Assembly (NCBI GenBank): GCA_038110465.1
Contig: JAYNJU010000001.1
Span: forward strand, 262,556 to 326,555
Length of the DNA stretch: 64,000 nt
Direction of reading: 5' to 3'
Source: Marisimplicoccus sp038110465
Lineage (GTDB): Bacteria; Bacteroidota; Bacteroidia; Flavobacteriales; Flavobacteriaceae
Both the position numbers and the translations under genes were made by a program. This document shows, piece after piece, positions 1 through 8,972 of the stretch (positions are counted from its first letter, which is position 1; each line of letters starts with the position of its first letter). The notes beneath the pieces were generated by a model. The model ran no database searches, was not told the origin of the DNA, and saw only the letters and a list, made by a program, of their open reading frames with translations.

Positions 1-1264
1 TGATTGGGCTAACTCAGTATACTCATTAGTGATTTCATCGGCAATTTTCCCTATATATTACTCAACATATATATTTTTTGATACCCAAAGTATAACAATC
101 TTTAACTATGATATTAATAAAGATACTCTTATAAGTCTTTTATCTGGATCATGTTTTATACTCATTGCATTTATATCTCCAATACTTAGTGGTATAGCTG
201 ATTATATTGGTAACAAAAAAGTTTTTATGAAGTTTTTTGTTTATATGGGTTCTATTTCATGTATGGGTCTTTATTTCTTTGAACTTGAGATAATAGAGAT
301 AGGTTTAGTTCTTTATTTTTTGGCTTTACTTGGTTTTTGGGGTAGTCTTGTTTATTATAATTCTTATTTAACTGATATTACTTTTCCAAACCAAACAAAC
401 ATTGTAAGTGCAAAAGGATATACAATGGGATACATAGGAAGTGTTATTTTACTTTTAGTAAATCTTATAATGATATATTTCTATGAATCATTTGGATTTA
501 ATTCTGATAAAGAAGCAATGAAAGCTTCATTCGCATTAGTTGGAATTTGGTGGTTAGTCTTTAGCCAATACTCGTTTTATTATTTACCTAAGGGTAATAA
601 AAATGAGCAAATACAAAGAAATATAATTTGGAATGGATATAGAGAACTTTTAGGAGTTTATAAAATTATAAGATCCAGCAAAAGATTTACAAGATATCTT
701 TTAGCTTTTTTTATATTCTCGTTTTCTCTTCAAACTGTTCTGTATATAGCTTCTTATTTTGGTGTTTCAGAAATTAATTGGGCTAGTACCACTGAACAGA
801 CTACTGGACTAATAATAAGTATACTTTTAATTCAAATTGTTGCAATCGGAGGAGCATATGGTTTCACAAAGTTTGCTCAAAAATTTGGAAACATTTTAGT
901 TCTTACTATAGCAATTTTCTTATGGGGTTGTTTATGTTTTTATGCATATTTTATTAAGGAACCTATTCAATTTTACTTAATTGCAGGATTAGTTGGATTA
1001 TTAATGGGGGGAACTCAGCCAGTTGCAAGAGCAACATTTTCATTATTTATTCCTGAAACCAATGATACTACATCATTTTTTAGTTTTTATGATGTAACTG
1101 AGAAAATAGGAATTTTCTTTGGACTAATATTTTATGCTTTTGCAGCTCAGATTACAGGATCTGTAAGATTTTCAGTAATAATTTTTATGTTTTTCTTTCT
1201 TTTAGGTGCAATACTTCTTTTAAGAGTCCCAAAAATTGATAAAAAAAATTGGCATAGGTTTTGA
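1..1264 (+). CDS. MFS transporter, UMF1 (Atg22-like) family, 5' end missing
   Basis: The frame is already open at base 2 and enters with DWANSVYSLVISSAIFPIYY, the signature just after the start of UMF1-family permeases, so the gene begins upstream of the window and the GTG at 29 is not its start. About 420 residues are visible, with roughly ten hydrophobic segments and a hydrophilic central loop before the second half. The family are inner-membrane major facilitator proteins; the substrate cannot be read from sequence. It ends 85 bases before lon on the same strand, with no hairpin terminator seen between them. Confidence 0.85.
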   Translation, partial: DWANSVYSLVISSAIFPIYYSTYIFFDTQSITIFNYDINKDTLISLLSGSCFILIAFISPILSGIADYIGNKKVFMKFFVYMGSISCMGLYFFELEIIEIGLVLYFLALLGFWGSLVYYNSYLTDITFPNQTNIVSAKGYTMGYIGSVILLLVNLIMIYFYESFGFNSDKEAMKASFALVGIWWLVFSQYSFYYLPKGNKNEQIQRNIIWNGYRELLGVYKIIRSSKRFTRYLLAFFIFSFSLQTVLYIASYFGVSEINWASTTEQTTGLIISILLIQIVAIGGAYGFTKFAQKFGNILVLTIAIFLWGCLCFYAYFIKEPIQFYLIAGLVGLLMGGTQPVARATFSLFIPETNDTTSFFSFYDVTEKIGIFFGLIFYAFAAQITGSVRFSVIIFMFFFLLGAILLLRVPKIDKKNWHRF

Positions 1265-1349
1265 CCTTATATAGTTGTTGTTTAGTAGAAAAGCCAACAG
1301 CTATTGAATAATCTGGCTTTGCTGACAAAATGACAATATTTAAATTTAA

Positions 1350-3800
1350 ATGAGCTTGGTTTTTAACAATATAGACAACTTGTCATTTGATGATTTAGGT
1401 GAAGAATCTGAATTTATACCCCTAATGACTAATGAAGATGAGGAGGCACTTGAAAAAGAAGACTTACCTGATGTGCTTTCAATACTTCCATTGACTAATA
1501 CAGTATTATTTCCTGGTGTGGTTATACCAATTAATGCTGGAAGAGATAAATCAATCAAATTAATCAACGATGCAAACAGATCCAGTAAGCTAATTGGAGT
1601 AGTTGCTCAAAAAAATATTAAGGAAGAAAATCCTTCTGTAGAGAATATTCACTTAGTTGGAACAGTTGCAAAAATATTAAGAGTATTAAAAATGCCAGAT
1701 GGTAATACAACTGTTATAATTCAAGGTAAAAAAAGATTTCAAATAAAAACTGTAGTAAAATCTAGTCCATATATCCAAGCTACTATTCAACCAATCTTTG
1801 ATGATAAAAGAAAGAAAACAGATAGCAAGTTTAATGCAACTATTGACGCAATAAAAGATTTAGCTCTTAAAATTATCAAAGAGAATCCAAATATTCCATC
1901 TGAAGCGTCTTTTGCAATTAAAAATATTCATAGTTCAGCATTTCTCTTAAATTTTGTAGCATCAAATATGAATATAACTATTCAAGAAAAGCAAAATCTA
2001 CTATCTAATACAAATATTCAAGACAGAGCTCTGAAATGTTTAAAATATTTAAATATAGAATATGAAAAGCTTGCTCTTAAAAATGATATCCAATCAAAGG
2101 TTAGGAATGATTTAGATCAACAACAAAGAGAATTCTATCTTCAGCAACAAATGAAAACAATTCAAGAAGAGCTTGGAGAAAACTCATATCAAGAGGATAT
2201 TCAAGAACTAATTGATAAGGCAAAGGATAAGAAATGGAATATTGATGTAAGTAAACATTTTGAAAAAGAGCTATCAAAGTTAAAAAGAATGAACTCTCAA
2301 GTAGCTGAGTATTCAGTTCAAAGAAATTATCTTGATTTATTTGTTGACCTTCCATGGGATAAATATTCCGAAGATAATTTTGATTTAAATCGAGCACAAA
2401 AAATATTGGATTCTGATCATTTTGGTCTTGATGATGTTAAAAAAAGAATTATTGAGTATTTAGCTGTTCTTAAACTTAGAAATGATATGAAATCTCCTAT
2501 TCTTTGTTTATATGGTCCTCCAGGTGTGGGTAAAACTTCTCTTGGTAAATCTATAGCTAAGTCAATAAATAGAGAATATGTTAGAGTTTCTTTAGGAGGA
2601 TTAAGAGATGAAGCAGAAATAAGAGGTCACAGAAAGACTTATATAGGTGCTATGCCTGGAAGAATAATTCAGAATATTAGGAAATCTGGTACTTCAAATC
2701 CTGTATTTGTTTTAGATGAAATTGATAAAATTTCAACTGGTTCTCAAGGAGATCCTTCGTCTGCACTTCTTGAATTACTTGACCCAGAGCAAAACAATTC
2801 TTTTTATGATAATTTTTTAGAGTTAGGTTATGATCTGTCAAAAGTTATGTTTATAGCTACTGCAAATAATTTATCTAATATGCATCCAGCATTACTAGAT
2901 AGAATGGAATTAATTAACGTTTCAGGTTATACCTCTGAAGAAAAAGTTTCAATTGCAAAAAAATTCTTAATTAAGAAGCAACTTGAAGAGCATGGAATGA
3001 AATTAAAAGATTTCAATCTTTCAAATCAAATTATAAAAGATATAATTAGTGGATATACCAGGGAATCGGGTGTCAGAAATTTAGAGAAACAAATAGCAAA
3101 GCTTATCAGGAATAGAGCAAAGAATATTGTTTCAAATTCAAAGCTTGAAAATATAAACGATAAAAATTATTTAGAAAATGTTATCGGTCCTATGAAATTT
3201 TTTAGAGATAAATATGAGAATAATGATGTTGCAGGTGTTGTAACTGGTCTTGCATGGACTTCTGTCGGAGGTGAAATCTTATTTATTGAATCTTCAATTT
3301 CAGATGGAAAAGGAAATTTAACAATTACTGGTAATTTAGGCAAGATTATGAAAGAGTCTGCTGTAATTGCTTTAGAATATATTAAATCAAATTATAAGAT
3401 TCTAGGAATTAGTAAACCTATAGATTATTCTAAATATAATATTCACATTCATGTTCCTGAAGGTGCTACTCCTAAAGATGGACCTAGTGCGGGTATTACA
3501 ATTTTAACTTCACTAGTTTCTTTATTCACCCAAACAAGAGTTAAGAAGAATCTTGCTATGACTGGAGAAATTACCTTAAGGGGTAAAGTTCTCCCAGTAG
3601 GAGGTATAAAAGAAAAAATATTAGCTGCTAAGAGAGCTAATATCAAAGAAATAATCTTGAGTTCTTTTAATAAAAAAGATATTAACGAGATAAATCCAAA
3701 GTATCTTAGAGGAATAAAATTCATATTTGTAGAAAATATGAAAGATGTCATTTTAAGTTCTTTAACAAAGAGAAAAGTAGATAATCCTAAAACAATTTAA
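1350..3800 (+). CDS. lon: ATP-dependent protease Lon (endopeptidase La)
   Basis: Cytosolic AAA+ serine protease that degrades misfolded and regulatory proteins. The 816 residues carry, in order, the N-terminal substrate-binding LON domain (about 40-240), a long helical linker, the AAA+ module with Walker A GPPGVGKTS near residue 389 and Walker B FVLDEIDKI, and the C-terminal protease domain. The catalytic Ser-Lys dyad is visible as S713 in DGPSAG and K756 in GGIKEK, 43 residues apart as in E. coli Lon. Length is normal for the Bacteroidota form, which has an acidic N-terminal extension. The next gene, cmk, starts 1 base after the stop, so the two are probably co-transcribed. Confidence 0.97.
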   Translation: MSLVFNNIDNLSFDDLGEESEFIPLMTNEDEEALEKEDLPDVLSILPLTNTVLFPGVVIPINAGRDKSIKLINDANRSSKLIGVVAQKNIKEENPSVENIHLVGTVAKILRVLKMPDGNTTVIIQGKKRFQIKTVVKSSPYIQATIQPIFDDKRKKTDSKFNATIDAIKDLALKIIKENPNIPSEASFAIKNIHSSAFLLNFVASNMNITIQEKQNLLSNTNIQDRALKCLKYLNIEYEKLALKNDIQSKVRNDLDQQQREFYLQQQMKTIQEELGENSYQEDIQELIDKAKDKKWNIDVSKHFEKELSKLKRMNSQVAEYSVQRNYLDLFVDLPWDKYSEDNFDLNRAQKILDSDHFGLDDVKKRIIEYLAVLKLRNDMKSPILCLYGPPGVGKTSLGKSIAKSINREYVRVSLGGLRDEAEIRGHRKTYIGAMPGRIIQNIRKSGTSNPVFVLDEIDKISTGSQGDPSSALLELLDPEQNNSFYDNFLELGYDLSKVMFIATANNLSNMHPALLDRMELINVSGYTSEEKVSIAKKFLIKKQLEEHGMKLKDFNLSNQIIKDIISGYTRESGVRNLEKQIAKLIRNRAKNIVSNSKLENINDKNYLENVIGPMKFFRDKYENNDVAGVVTGLAWTSVGGEILFIESSISDGKGNLTITGNLGKIMKESAVIALEYIKSNYKILGISKPIDYSKYNIHIHVPEGATPKDGPSAGITILTSLVSLFTQTRVKKNLAMTGEITLRGKVLPVGGIKEKILAAKRANIKEIILSSFNKKDINEINPKYLRGIKFIFVENMKDVILSSLTKRKVDNPKTI

Positions 3801-3801
3801 C

Positions 3802-4455
3802 TTGAACAACACTATTATTGCTATAGATGGAGAAGCTTCAACTGGTAAAAGTACTCAGGCAAAAAAGATTGCTAAATATTTAGGATTCATTTATAAAGAT
3901 TCTGGGGCTTACTATAGAGCAATTACTTATTATTTATTAAAAAATAAAGTGAATCCTGATTTTTTGTTAAATAAAGAGATGTTTGATAAAATTAAAATTG
4001 AACAAAATTTTGAAAATAATATAAATAAGATTTTTCTAAATGGTGAAAATATTACTGATAAAATTCGAGGCTATAAAGTATCAGTAAATGTAAGTAATTA
4101 TGCAAAAAAACCTGAAATAAGAGATTTTGTTTATAAACAGCTCAGACAAATAGGTGAAAAAGAATCTATAGTAATTGATGGAAGGGATATTGGAACTGTT
4201 GTTTTTCCTGATGCAAAATATAAATTTTTTTTAAAGGCAAATTCTTCAATACGCGCTGAAAGAAGATTAAAAGAAATCAATGATGTTTCTGTTGAGCTTG
4301 AATCAATAAAAGAAGAAATAATTAAAAGAGATAATATTGACTCAACTAGAAAAATCGCACCATTAATAAAAGCAGATGATGCTGTTGAAATTGATGTTAG
4401 TTACTTAACTATTGAAGAAGTTTTCAACAAGTTAATAGAAATTATTAAAAATTAG
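3802..4455 (+). CDS. cmk: (d)CMP kinase
   Basis: Phosphorylates CMP and dCMP with ATP in pyrimidine nucleotide recycling. The 217-residue protein has the P-loop IAIDGEASTGKST at residues 6-18, the substrate-binding stretch KDSGAYYRAIT (residues 32-42) and VIDGRDIGTVVFP (residues 123-135), all diagnostic for cytidylate kinase. The start is TTG: no ATG or GTG precedes the P-loop in this frame, and the TTG lies 1 base after the lon stop. The pairing of cmk with rpsA downstream is a widespread bacterial arrangement and supports both calls. Confidence 0.95.
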   Translation: MNNTIIAIDGEASTGKSTQAKKIAKYLGFIYKDSGAYYRAITYYLLKNKVNPDFLLNKEMFDKIKIEQNFENNINKIFLNGENITDKIRGYKVSVNVSNYAKKPEIRDFVYKQLRQIGEKESIVIDGRDIGTVVFPDAKYKFFLKANSSIRAERRLKEINDVSVELESIKEEIIKRDNIDSTRKIAPLIKADDAVEIDVSYLTIEEVFNKLIEIIKN

Positions 4456-4479
4456 CCTAGTAAAAATTTTGAGTAATTT

Positions 4480-4509
4480 TTGTCAATAAATTAATTAATT
4501 ATATTTTTG
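4480..4509 (+). promoter_or_regulatory. rpsA promoter, Bacteroidota type
   Basis: TTG at 4480-4482 (-33 element) and TATTTTTG at 4502-4509 (-7 element, consensus TAnnTTTG) are 19 bases apart, the spacing usual for Bacteroidota housekeeping sigma factors. The likely transcription start, a few bases beyond the -7 box, falls at about 4513-4516, at or next to the ATG of rpsA at 4516. Confidence 0.75.
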
Positions 4510-4515
4510 CGCACT

Positions 4516-6288
4516 ATGAGTGAAGAAAATACTGAAAAAACTAATCTAGAGGAAGTTACAAAGACTAAATCTGTAAAAAAAGTAACCAAGAAAAAGGCTG
4601 ATCCTCAGAGTGAATTTTTAACTAATTTTAATTGGCATCAATATCAGGAGGGTATTGATGAGTTAGATGAAAAACAAATTAAAGATTTTGAAAAACTTGT
4701 TGAAAAAAATTTCGTCGATACATCTGATGATAATATAATACAAGGAGAAGTTATTCATCTTACTGAAAAAGATGTAATAATTGATATTAATGCTAAATCA
4801 GAAGGTGTTATATCAAAAAATGAATTCAGATATAATCCAGATTTAAAAATAGGAGATAAAGTTGAGGTAATTGTTGATACTAGGGAAGATAAGTCAGGTC
4901 AACTTGTTTTATCGCACAGAAAAGCTAGGGTTATCAAAGCATGGGATAAAGTAAATTCTGCTCACGATTCAGGTGAAGTTGTTCAAGGTTTTGTAAAATG
5001 TAGAACAAAAGGTGGAATGATTGTTGACGTATTTGGAATTGAAGCTTTTCTTCCAGGTTCTCAAATAGATGTAAAACCTATTAGAGATTATGATCAATAC
5101 ACTAACAAGAATATGGACTTCAAAGTTGTTAAAATTAATCATGAATTCAAAAATGTTGTTGTATCTCATAAAGCTTTAATCGAAGCTGATATTGAGGAAC
5201 AGAAAAAAGATATTATTGGTCAACTTGAAAAAGGACAAGTGCTTGAAGGAATAGTTAAAAACATGACTTCTTATGGAGTATTTATTGATTTAGGTGGAGT
5301 AGATGGACTTATTCATATAACTGACCTTTCTTGGAGTAGAATTAATCATCCAAGTGAAATTCTTGAGTTAGATCAAACAATTAAAGTTGTTATTCTTGAT
5401 TTTGATGATGATAAATCAAAGATTCAGTTAGGTATTAAGCAACTAAGCGATCACCCATGGGACAAGTTAGGCGAAGATGTTAAAGAAGGTTCTAAAGTTA
5501 AAGGTAAAGTTGTTGTAATTGCAGATTATGGAGCATTTATTGAAATTGATGAAGGTATTGAAGGTCTTGTCCATGTTTCTGAAATGTCATGGTCTACTCA
5601 TCTAAGAAGTGCCCAAGATTTTGTTAATGTTGGTGATGAAATTGAAGCAATAGTTCTAAGTTTAGATAAAGAATCAAGAAAGATGTCTCTTGGAATTAAA
5701 CAACTTACTCAAGATCCATGGACAGATATAACCAAAAAATTTCCTATTGGCTCAAAACATAAAGGGTCAGTTAGGAACTTTACTAATTTTGGTGTATTTA
5801 TAGAACTTGAGGAAGGTATTGATGGTTTAATCTATATATCTGATTTATCTTGGACTAAAAAAATAAAACATCCATCTGAATTTTTATCACTTGAAGATAA
5901 AATTGAGGTAGTTATTTTAGACCTTGATGTTGATGGAAGAAAGTTAAGCCTAGGACATAAACAAACAAAGCCTAATCCTTGGGATTTATATGAAAAAGAT
6001 TTTGCTCTAGATACTATTCATGAATCAGAAGTTTCTGAAATTGTAGAAAAAGGAGCTGTAGTTAATTTTAACGATGATATCTCTGCATTTTGTCCAACAA
6101 GGCATTTAGAGAAAGAAGATGGGTCTAAATTAGATAAATCTGAAAAAGCTAAATTTAAAGTGATTGAATTTAGTAAAGAGTTTAAAAGAGTTGTTGTTTC
6201 TCATTTATTAACCCATAAAGATTCAGCAACGAATGATAATACTAAAAAAAAGCCTAAAGACGACCCTAATGAAGATCAAAATGATTAA
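4516..6288 (+). CDS. rpsA: 30S ribosomal protein S1
   Basis: RNA-binding ribosomal protein that helps mRNAs dock on the 30S subunit. The 590 residues contain six S1 (OB-fold) repeats after an acidic/lysine-rich N-terminal tail: the first two are divergent (near 75 and 160), the next three are classical copies ending in IHITDLSW, VHVSEMSW and IYISDLSW, and the sixth is degenerate. The in-frame TTG at 4507 is rejected as a start because it forms part of the -7 promoter box; ATG 4516 gives the expected MSEE start. Cmk lies upstream and a strong hairpin terminator follows. The mRNA is predicted to be almost leaderless. Confidence 0.95.
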   Translation: MSEENTEKTNLEEVTKTKSVKKVTKKKADPQSEFLTNFNWHQYQEGIDELDEKQIKDFEKLVEKNFVDTSDDNIIQGEVIHLTEKDVIIDINAKSEGVISKNEFRYNPDLKIGDKVEVIVDTREDKSGQLVLSHRKARVIKAWDKVNSAHDSGEVVQGFVKCRTKGGMIVDVFGIEAFLPGSQIDVKPIRDYDQYTNKNMDFKVVKINHEFKNVVVSHKALIEADIEEQKKDIIGQLEKGQVLEGIVKNMTSYGVFIDLGGVDGLIHITDLSWSRINHPSEILELDQTIKVVILDFDDDKSKIQLGIKQLSDHPWDKLGEDVKEGSKVKGKVVVIADYGAFIEIDEGIEGLVHVSEMSWSTHLRSAQDFVNVGDEIEAIVLSLDKESRKMSLGIKQLTQDPWTDITKKFPIGSKHKGSVRNFTNFGVFIELEEGIDGLIYISDLSWTKKIKHPSEFLSLEDKIEVVILDLDVDGRKLSLGHKQTKPNPWDLYEKDFALDTIHESEVSEIVEKGAVVNFNDDISAFCPTRHLEKEDGSKLDKSEKAKFKVIEFSKEFKRVVVSHLLTHKDSATNDNTKKKPKDDPNEDQND

Positions 6289-6295
6289 AAAAATT

Positions 6296-6323
6296 AAATC
6301 CTCATTTTTGAGGATTTTTTTTT
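6296..6323 (+). terminator. Rho-independent terminator after rpsA
   Basis: Stem ATCCTCA (6298-6304), loop TTTT, and TGAGGAT (6309-6315), followed by a run of T. The A-run before the stem can extend the helix. It lies 8 bases after the rpsA stop and separates it from pyrR. Confidence 0.85.
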
Positions 6324-6370
6324 ATAACAATTTAAATGTAGAATTTTTATTTTTATATAAATAGTTTGAA

Positions 6371-6904
6371 ATGCCTAAAGAAATACTTCTAGATTCAAAT
6401 AAAATTCAAATAATATTATCTAGGTTGGTTTGTCAACTAATTGAGAATCATAAGGACTTTAAAAATACTGTATTAATTGGACTTCAGCCTAGGGGAGTTT
6501 TTTTATTTGATGAAATAATTAAAATTTTCAAAGATAAATATTCAAATCTAGAATTTGAAAGTGGAAAATTAGATATAACATTCTTTAGAGATGATTTTAG
6601 AAGATCTGAGAAAACTTTATCCGCTAATACAACCGATATTAATTTCTCAATTGAAAATAAAAATGTTGTTTTAATAGATGATGTACTCTTTACTGGAAGG
6701 AGTATTAAAGCTGCAATGACTTCAATAGATACCTATGGAAGACCAAATTCTATTGAACTATTGGTTTTAGTTGATCGGAGATTCAAAAGGGAAATGCCTA
6801 TTGAACCAAATTATTATGGAGTAAAAATTGATACTTTAATGGGAGATAAAGTTAAAGTAGAGTGGAATAAAGTTGGAAAAAATACTGTATTTATAGAGAA
6901 TTAA
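6371..6904 (+). CDS. pyrR: PyrR: pyrimidine operon regulator / uracil phosphoribosyltransferase family
   Basis: The type I phosphoribosyltransferase fold is clear: the PRPP loop VVLIDDVLFTGRSIKAAM lies near residues 97-114 and VLVDRRFKREMP near 135, both typical of PyrR. In Firmicutes PyrR binds pyr mRNA and attenuates transcription, and it also has UPRT activity. The gene abuts pyrB with no spacer, consistent with a pyrimidine role. I see no PyrR-type anti-antiterminator in the 50 bases upstream, which hold only the tail of the rpsA terminator and A/T-rich sequence, so regulation by attenuation is not supported here. Confidence 0.9.
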   Translation: MPKEILLDSNKIQIILSRLVCQLIENHKDFKNTVLIGLQPRGVFLFDEIIKIFKDKYSNLEFESGKLDITFFRDDFRRSEKTLSANTTDINFSIENKNVVLIDDVLFTGRSIKAAMTSIDTYGRPNSIELLVLVDRRFKREMPIEPNYYGVKIDTLMGDKVKVEWNKVGKNTVFIEN

Positions 6905-7843
6905 ATGAATAAATTAAGTGTTGACCATTTACTGGGAATTAAGTCATTATCTAAGAATGATATTGAATTTATATTTAAAACTGCAAATCATTTTAAAGAA
7001 GTAATTAATAGGCCTATCAAAAAAGTTCCTACCTTAAGAGATATTACAATAGCAAATCTTTTCTTTGAAAATAGTACTAGAACTAAAGTATCTTTTGAAT
7101 TAGCTCAAAAAAGACTAGGCGCAGATGTAATTAATTTTTCTAGTTCTTCTTCTTCTGTAAAAAAAGGTGAATCATTAATAGACACAGTTAATAATATTCT
7201 TGCCATGAAAGTAGATATGATAGTAATTAGACATCCTAATCCAGGCTCAGCAATACTTTTATCTAAGAATACAGACTCATGTATAATTAATGCAGGTGAT
7301 GGTGCTCATGAGCACCCAACTCAGGCTTTATTAGATTCCTTTTCTCTTTATGAAAAATTTGGAGATTTAAAAGGAAAAAACATACTTATCATTGGCGATA
7401 TTCTTCATTCAAGAGTAGCTCTTTCTAATATTTATATTCTAAATATTCTAGGAGCAAATATTAAAATTTCTTGTCCTCTAAGTTTAGTTCCTAAAGAAAT
7501 AGAAAGTTTAAATGTTACAATTGAAACTGATATAGATAAAGCCTTGAAATGGAGTGATGCAGTAAATGTATTAAGAGTTCAGAAAGAAAGAATGATAAAA
7601 ACTTATTTTCCTAATGATAGAGAATATTCTATGCTTTTTGGCTTGGATTTAAATAGAATAAATAAATTAAAAAAAGATATAGTGATCATGCATCCAGGTC
7701 CAATAAATAGAGGTGTAGAAATTACCTCTAACATTGTAGATTCTAATAATTCAATAATTTTGGATCAAGTTGAAAATGGAGTAGCTATTAGAATGGCAGT
7801 GATATACCTACTTGCGTCTAAACTTAATATTTCAATTAAATAA
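6905..7843 (+). CDS. pyrB: Aspartate carbamoyltransferase catalytic subunit
   Basis: Condenses carbamoyl phosphate with aspartate in de novo pyrimidine synthesis. The 312 residues show the carbamoyl-phosphate motif FENSTRTKVSFE (near 56-67), the HPTQALLD motif (near 137) and the aspartate-domain motif MHPGPINRGVEI (near 262). No regulatory pyrI subunit is adjacent, so the enzyme is probably an unregulated trimer or is controlled otherwise. Its ATG follows the pyrR stop directly (TAAATG), which implies translational coupling. Confidence 0.96.
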   Translation: MNKLSVDHLLGIKSLSKNDIEFIFKTANHFKEVINRPIKKVPTLRDITIANLFFENSTRTKVSFELAQKRLGADVINFSSSSSSVKKGESLIDTVNNILAMKVDMIVIRHPNPGSAILLSKNTDSCIINAGDGAHEHPTQALLDSFSLYEKFGDLKGKNILIIGDILHSRVALSNIYILNILGANIKISCPLSLVPKEIESLNVTIETDIDKALKWSDAVNVLRVQKERMIKTYFPNDREYSMLFGLDLNRINKLKKDIVIMHPGPINRGVEITSNIVDSNNSIILDQVENGVAIRMAVIYLLASKLNISIK

Positions 7844-7845
7844 AA

Positions 7846-8484
7846 ATGAAACTATTCAATTACAGAAAATCTTATGAAAAAGGATCTCTAAAAGTTGAAG
7901 ATATTGGAAAAAATCCAATGGATTTCTTTGTTAAGTGGTTCAATCAGGCTGATGAATATAAAGATGTAATTGAACCAAATGCTATGACTTTATCTACTAT
8001 TGGGGATTTAGATTACCCTGAATCAAGAATTGTTCTACTTAAAGAAATAAAAAAAAGAAGTTTAGTATTCTATACTAACTATAATAGTAATAAAGCTAAA
8101 TCTATTAAAAAAAATAATAAAGTATGTGCATCATTTTATTGGCCACCACTTGAAAGACAGGTTATTTTTAGAGGAGAAGCACATAAAATTGCAGAAAAGG
8201 AATCTGATGACTATTTTCAATCAAGGCCATTTGAAAGTCAAGCTAGTGCAATTGTTTCAAATCAAAGTCAAGAAATTTTAAATTACGATCAATTACTTGA
8301 TACACTTGAAAAATTTATTGAATTAAATAAAAATAAAATATTAAAGAGACCAAATAACTGGGGAGGTATAGAAATTTCTATTGATGAAATCGAATTTTGG
8401 CAAGGGAGAAAGAACAGATTGCATAATAGAATTTTATGTTCATTTTTAAACAATTCCTGGAATTATAAAATCCTGTCCCCTTAA
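7846..8484 (+). CDS. pdxH: Pyridoxamine 5'-phosphate oxidase
   Basis: FMN-dependent oxidation of pyridoxamine or pyridoxine phosphate to pyridoxal phosphate. The 212 residues match PdxH along their length: MTLSTIGDLDYPESRIVLLK (residues 47-66), FYTNYNSNKAKSI, CASFYWPPLERQVIFRGEA and the C-terminal WGGIEISIDEIEFWQGRKNR. It starts 2 bases after pyrB and its stop overlaps the next start by one base, placing it in the same transcript although the pathway differs. Confidence 0.96.
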   Translation: MKLFNYRKSYEKGSLKVEDIGKNPMDFFVKWFNQADEYKDVIEPNAMTLSTIGDLDYPESRIVLLKEIKKRSLVFYTNYNSNKAKSIKKNNKVCASFYWPPLERQVIFRGEAHKIAEKESDDYFQSRPFESQASAIVSNQSQEILNYDQLLDTLEKFIELNKNKILKRPNNWGGIEISIDEIEFWQGRKNRLHNRILCSFLNNSWNYKILSP

Positions 8485-8972
8485 TGAAGAATATAATCTT
8501 TCTTAGACATTCAAAATCATCTTGGGACTATAATGTTTCTGATATAAATAGACCTTTAAATGAAAGGGGTATTTCAAAGATTAAGAAAATATCCTCATCT
8601 TCAAAAAAAGAATTTTCTTCTATAGAAATTTTCTACTCTAGTCCAGCAAATAGAGCAATTCACACAGCTATAATTCTTGCAAGAGAACTATCTCAAGATT
8701 TAAGTAAAATTAAGATTGTAGAAAAACTTTATACTTTTAGTTCAAACGAAGTTTTTGATTTTATTAAAAATATAGATGAAAAATATTCAAATGTAGCTCT
8801 TATCGGTCATAACCCTGCATATACTGAAATTGCAAACCATTTTAATGATAAAAGGATTGATAATTTACCTACCTCAAGATGGTTTTCTGTAAAATTTGAT
8901 ACGGATTATTGGGCTGATATAATAAATTTAAAACCATTAATCTACATAGATAATATTAATATTGAATACTAA
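8484..8972 (+). CDS. SixA-like histidine phosphatase
   Basis: Histidine phosphatase (phosphoglycerate mutase-like) fold of 162 residues. The first catalytic His is in FLRHSKSSW (residues 6-14), where S replaces the usual G or A after RH; the second is in ALIGHNPAYTEIANHF. The LRHxKSSW start is typical of the short SixA branch, which in E. coli dephosphorylates histidines of phosphorelay proteins; the substrate here is unknown. It overlaps ppk1 by 11 bases and sits in a polyphosphate unit (sixA-like, ppk1, ppx), so a link to polyphosphate or phosphate signalling is an inference from position only. Confidence 0.85.
   Translation: MKNIIFLRHSKSSWDYNVSDINRPLNERGISKIKKISSSSKKEFSSIEIFYSSPANRAIHTAIILARELSQDLSKIKIVEKLYTFSSNEVFDFIKNIDEKYSNVALIGHNPAYTEIANHFNDKRIDNLPTSRWFSVKFDTDYWADIINLKPLIYIDNINIEY

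Noticed and set aside
4507..4515. TTG at 4507 as start of rpsA
   Set aside because: It belongs to the -7 promoter box TATTTTTG and would lie upstream of the predicted transcription start; ATG 4516 gives the normal N-terminus.
6324..6370. PyrR-type RNA attenuator before pyrR
   Set aside because: The short leader holds no alternative hairpins or anti-antiterminator consensus; only the rpsA terminator is visible.
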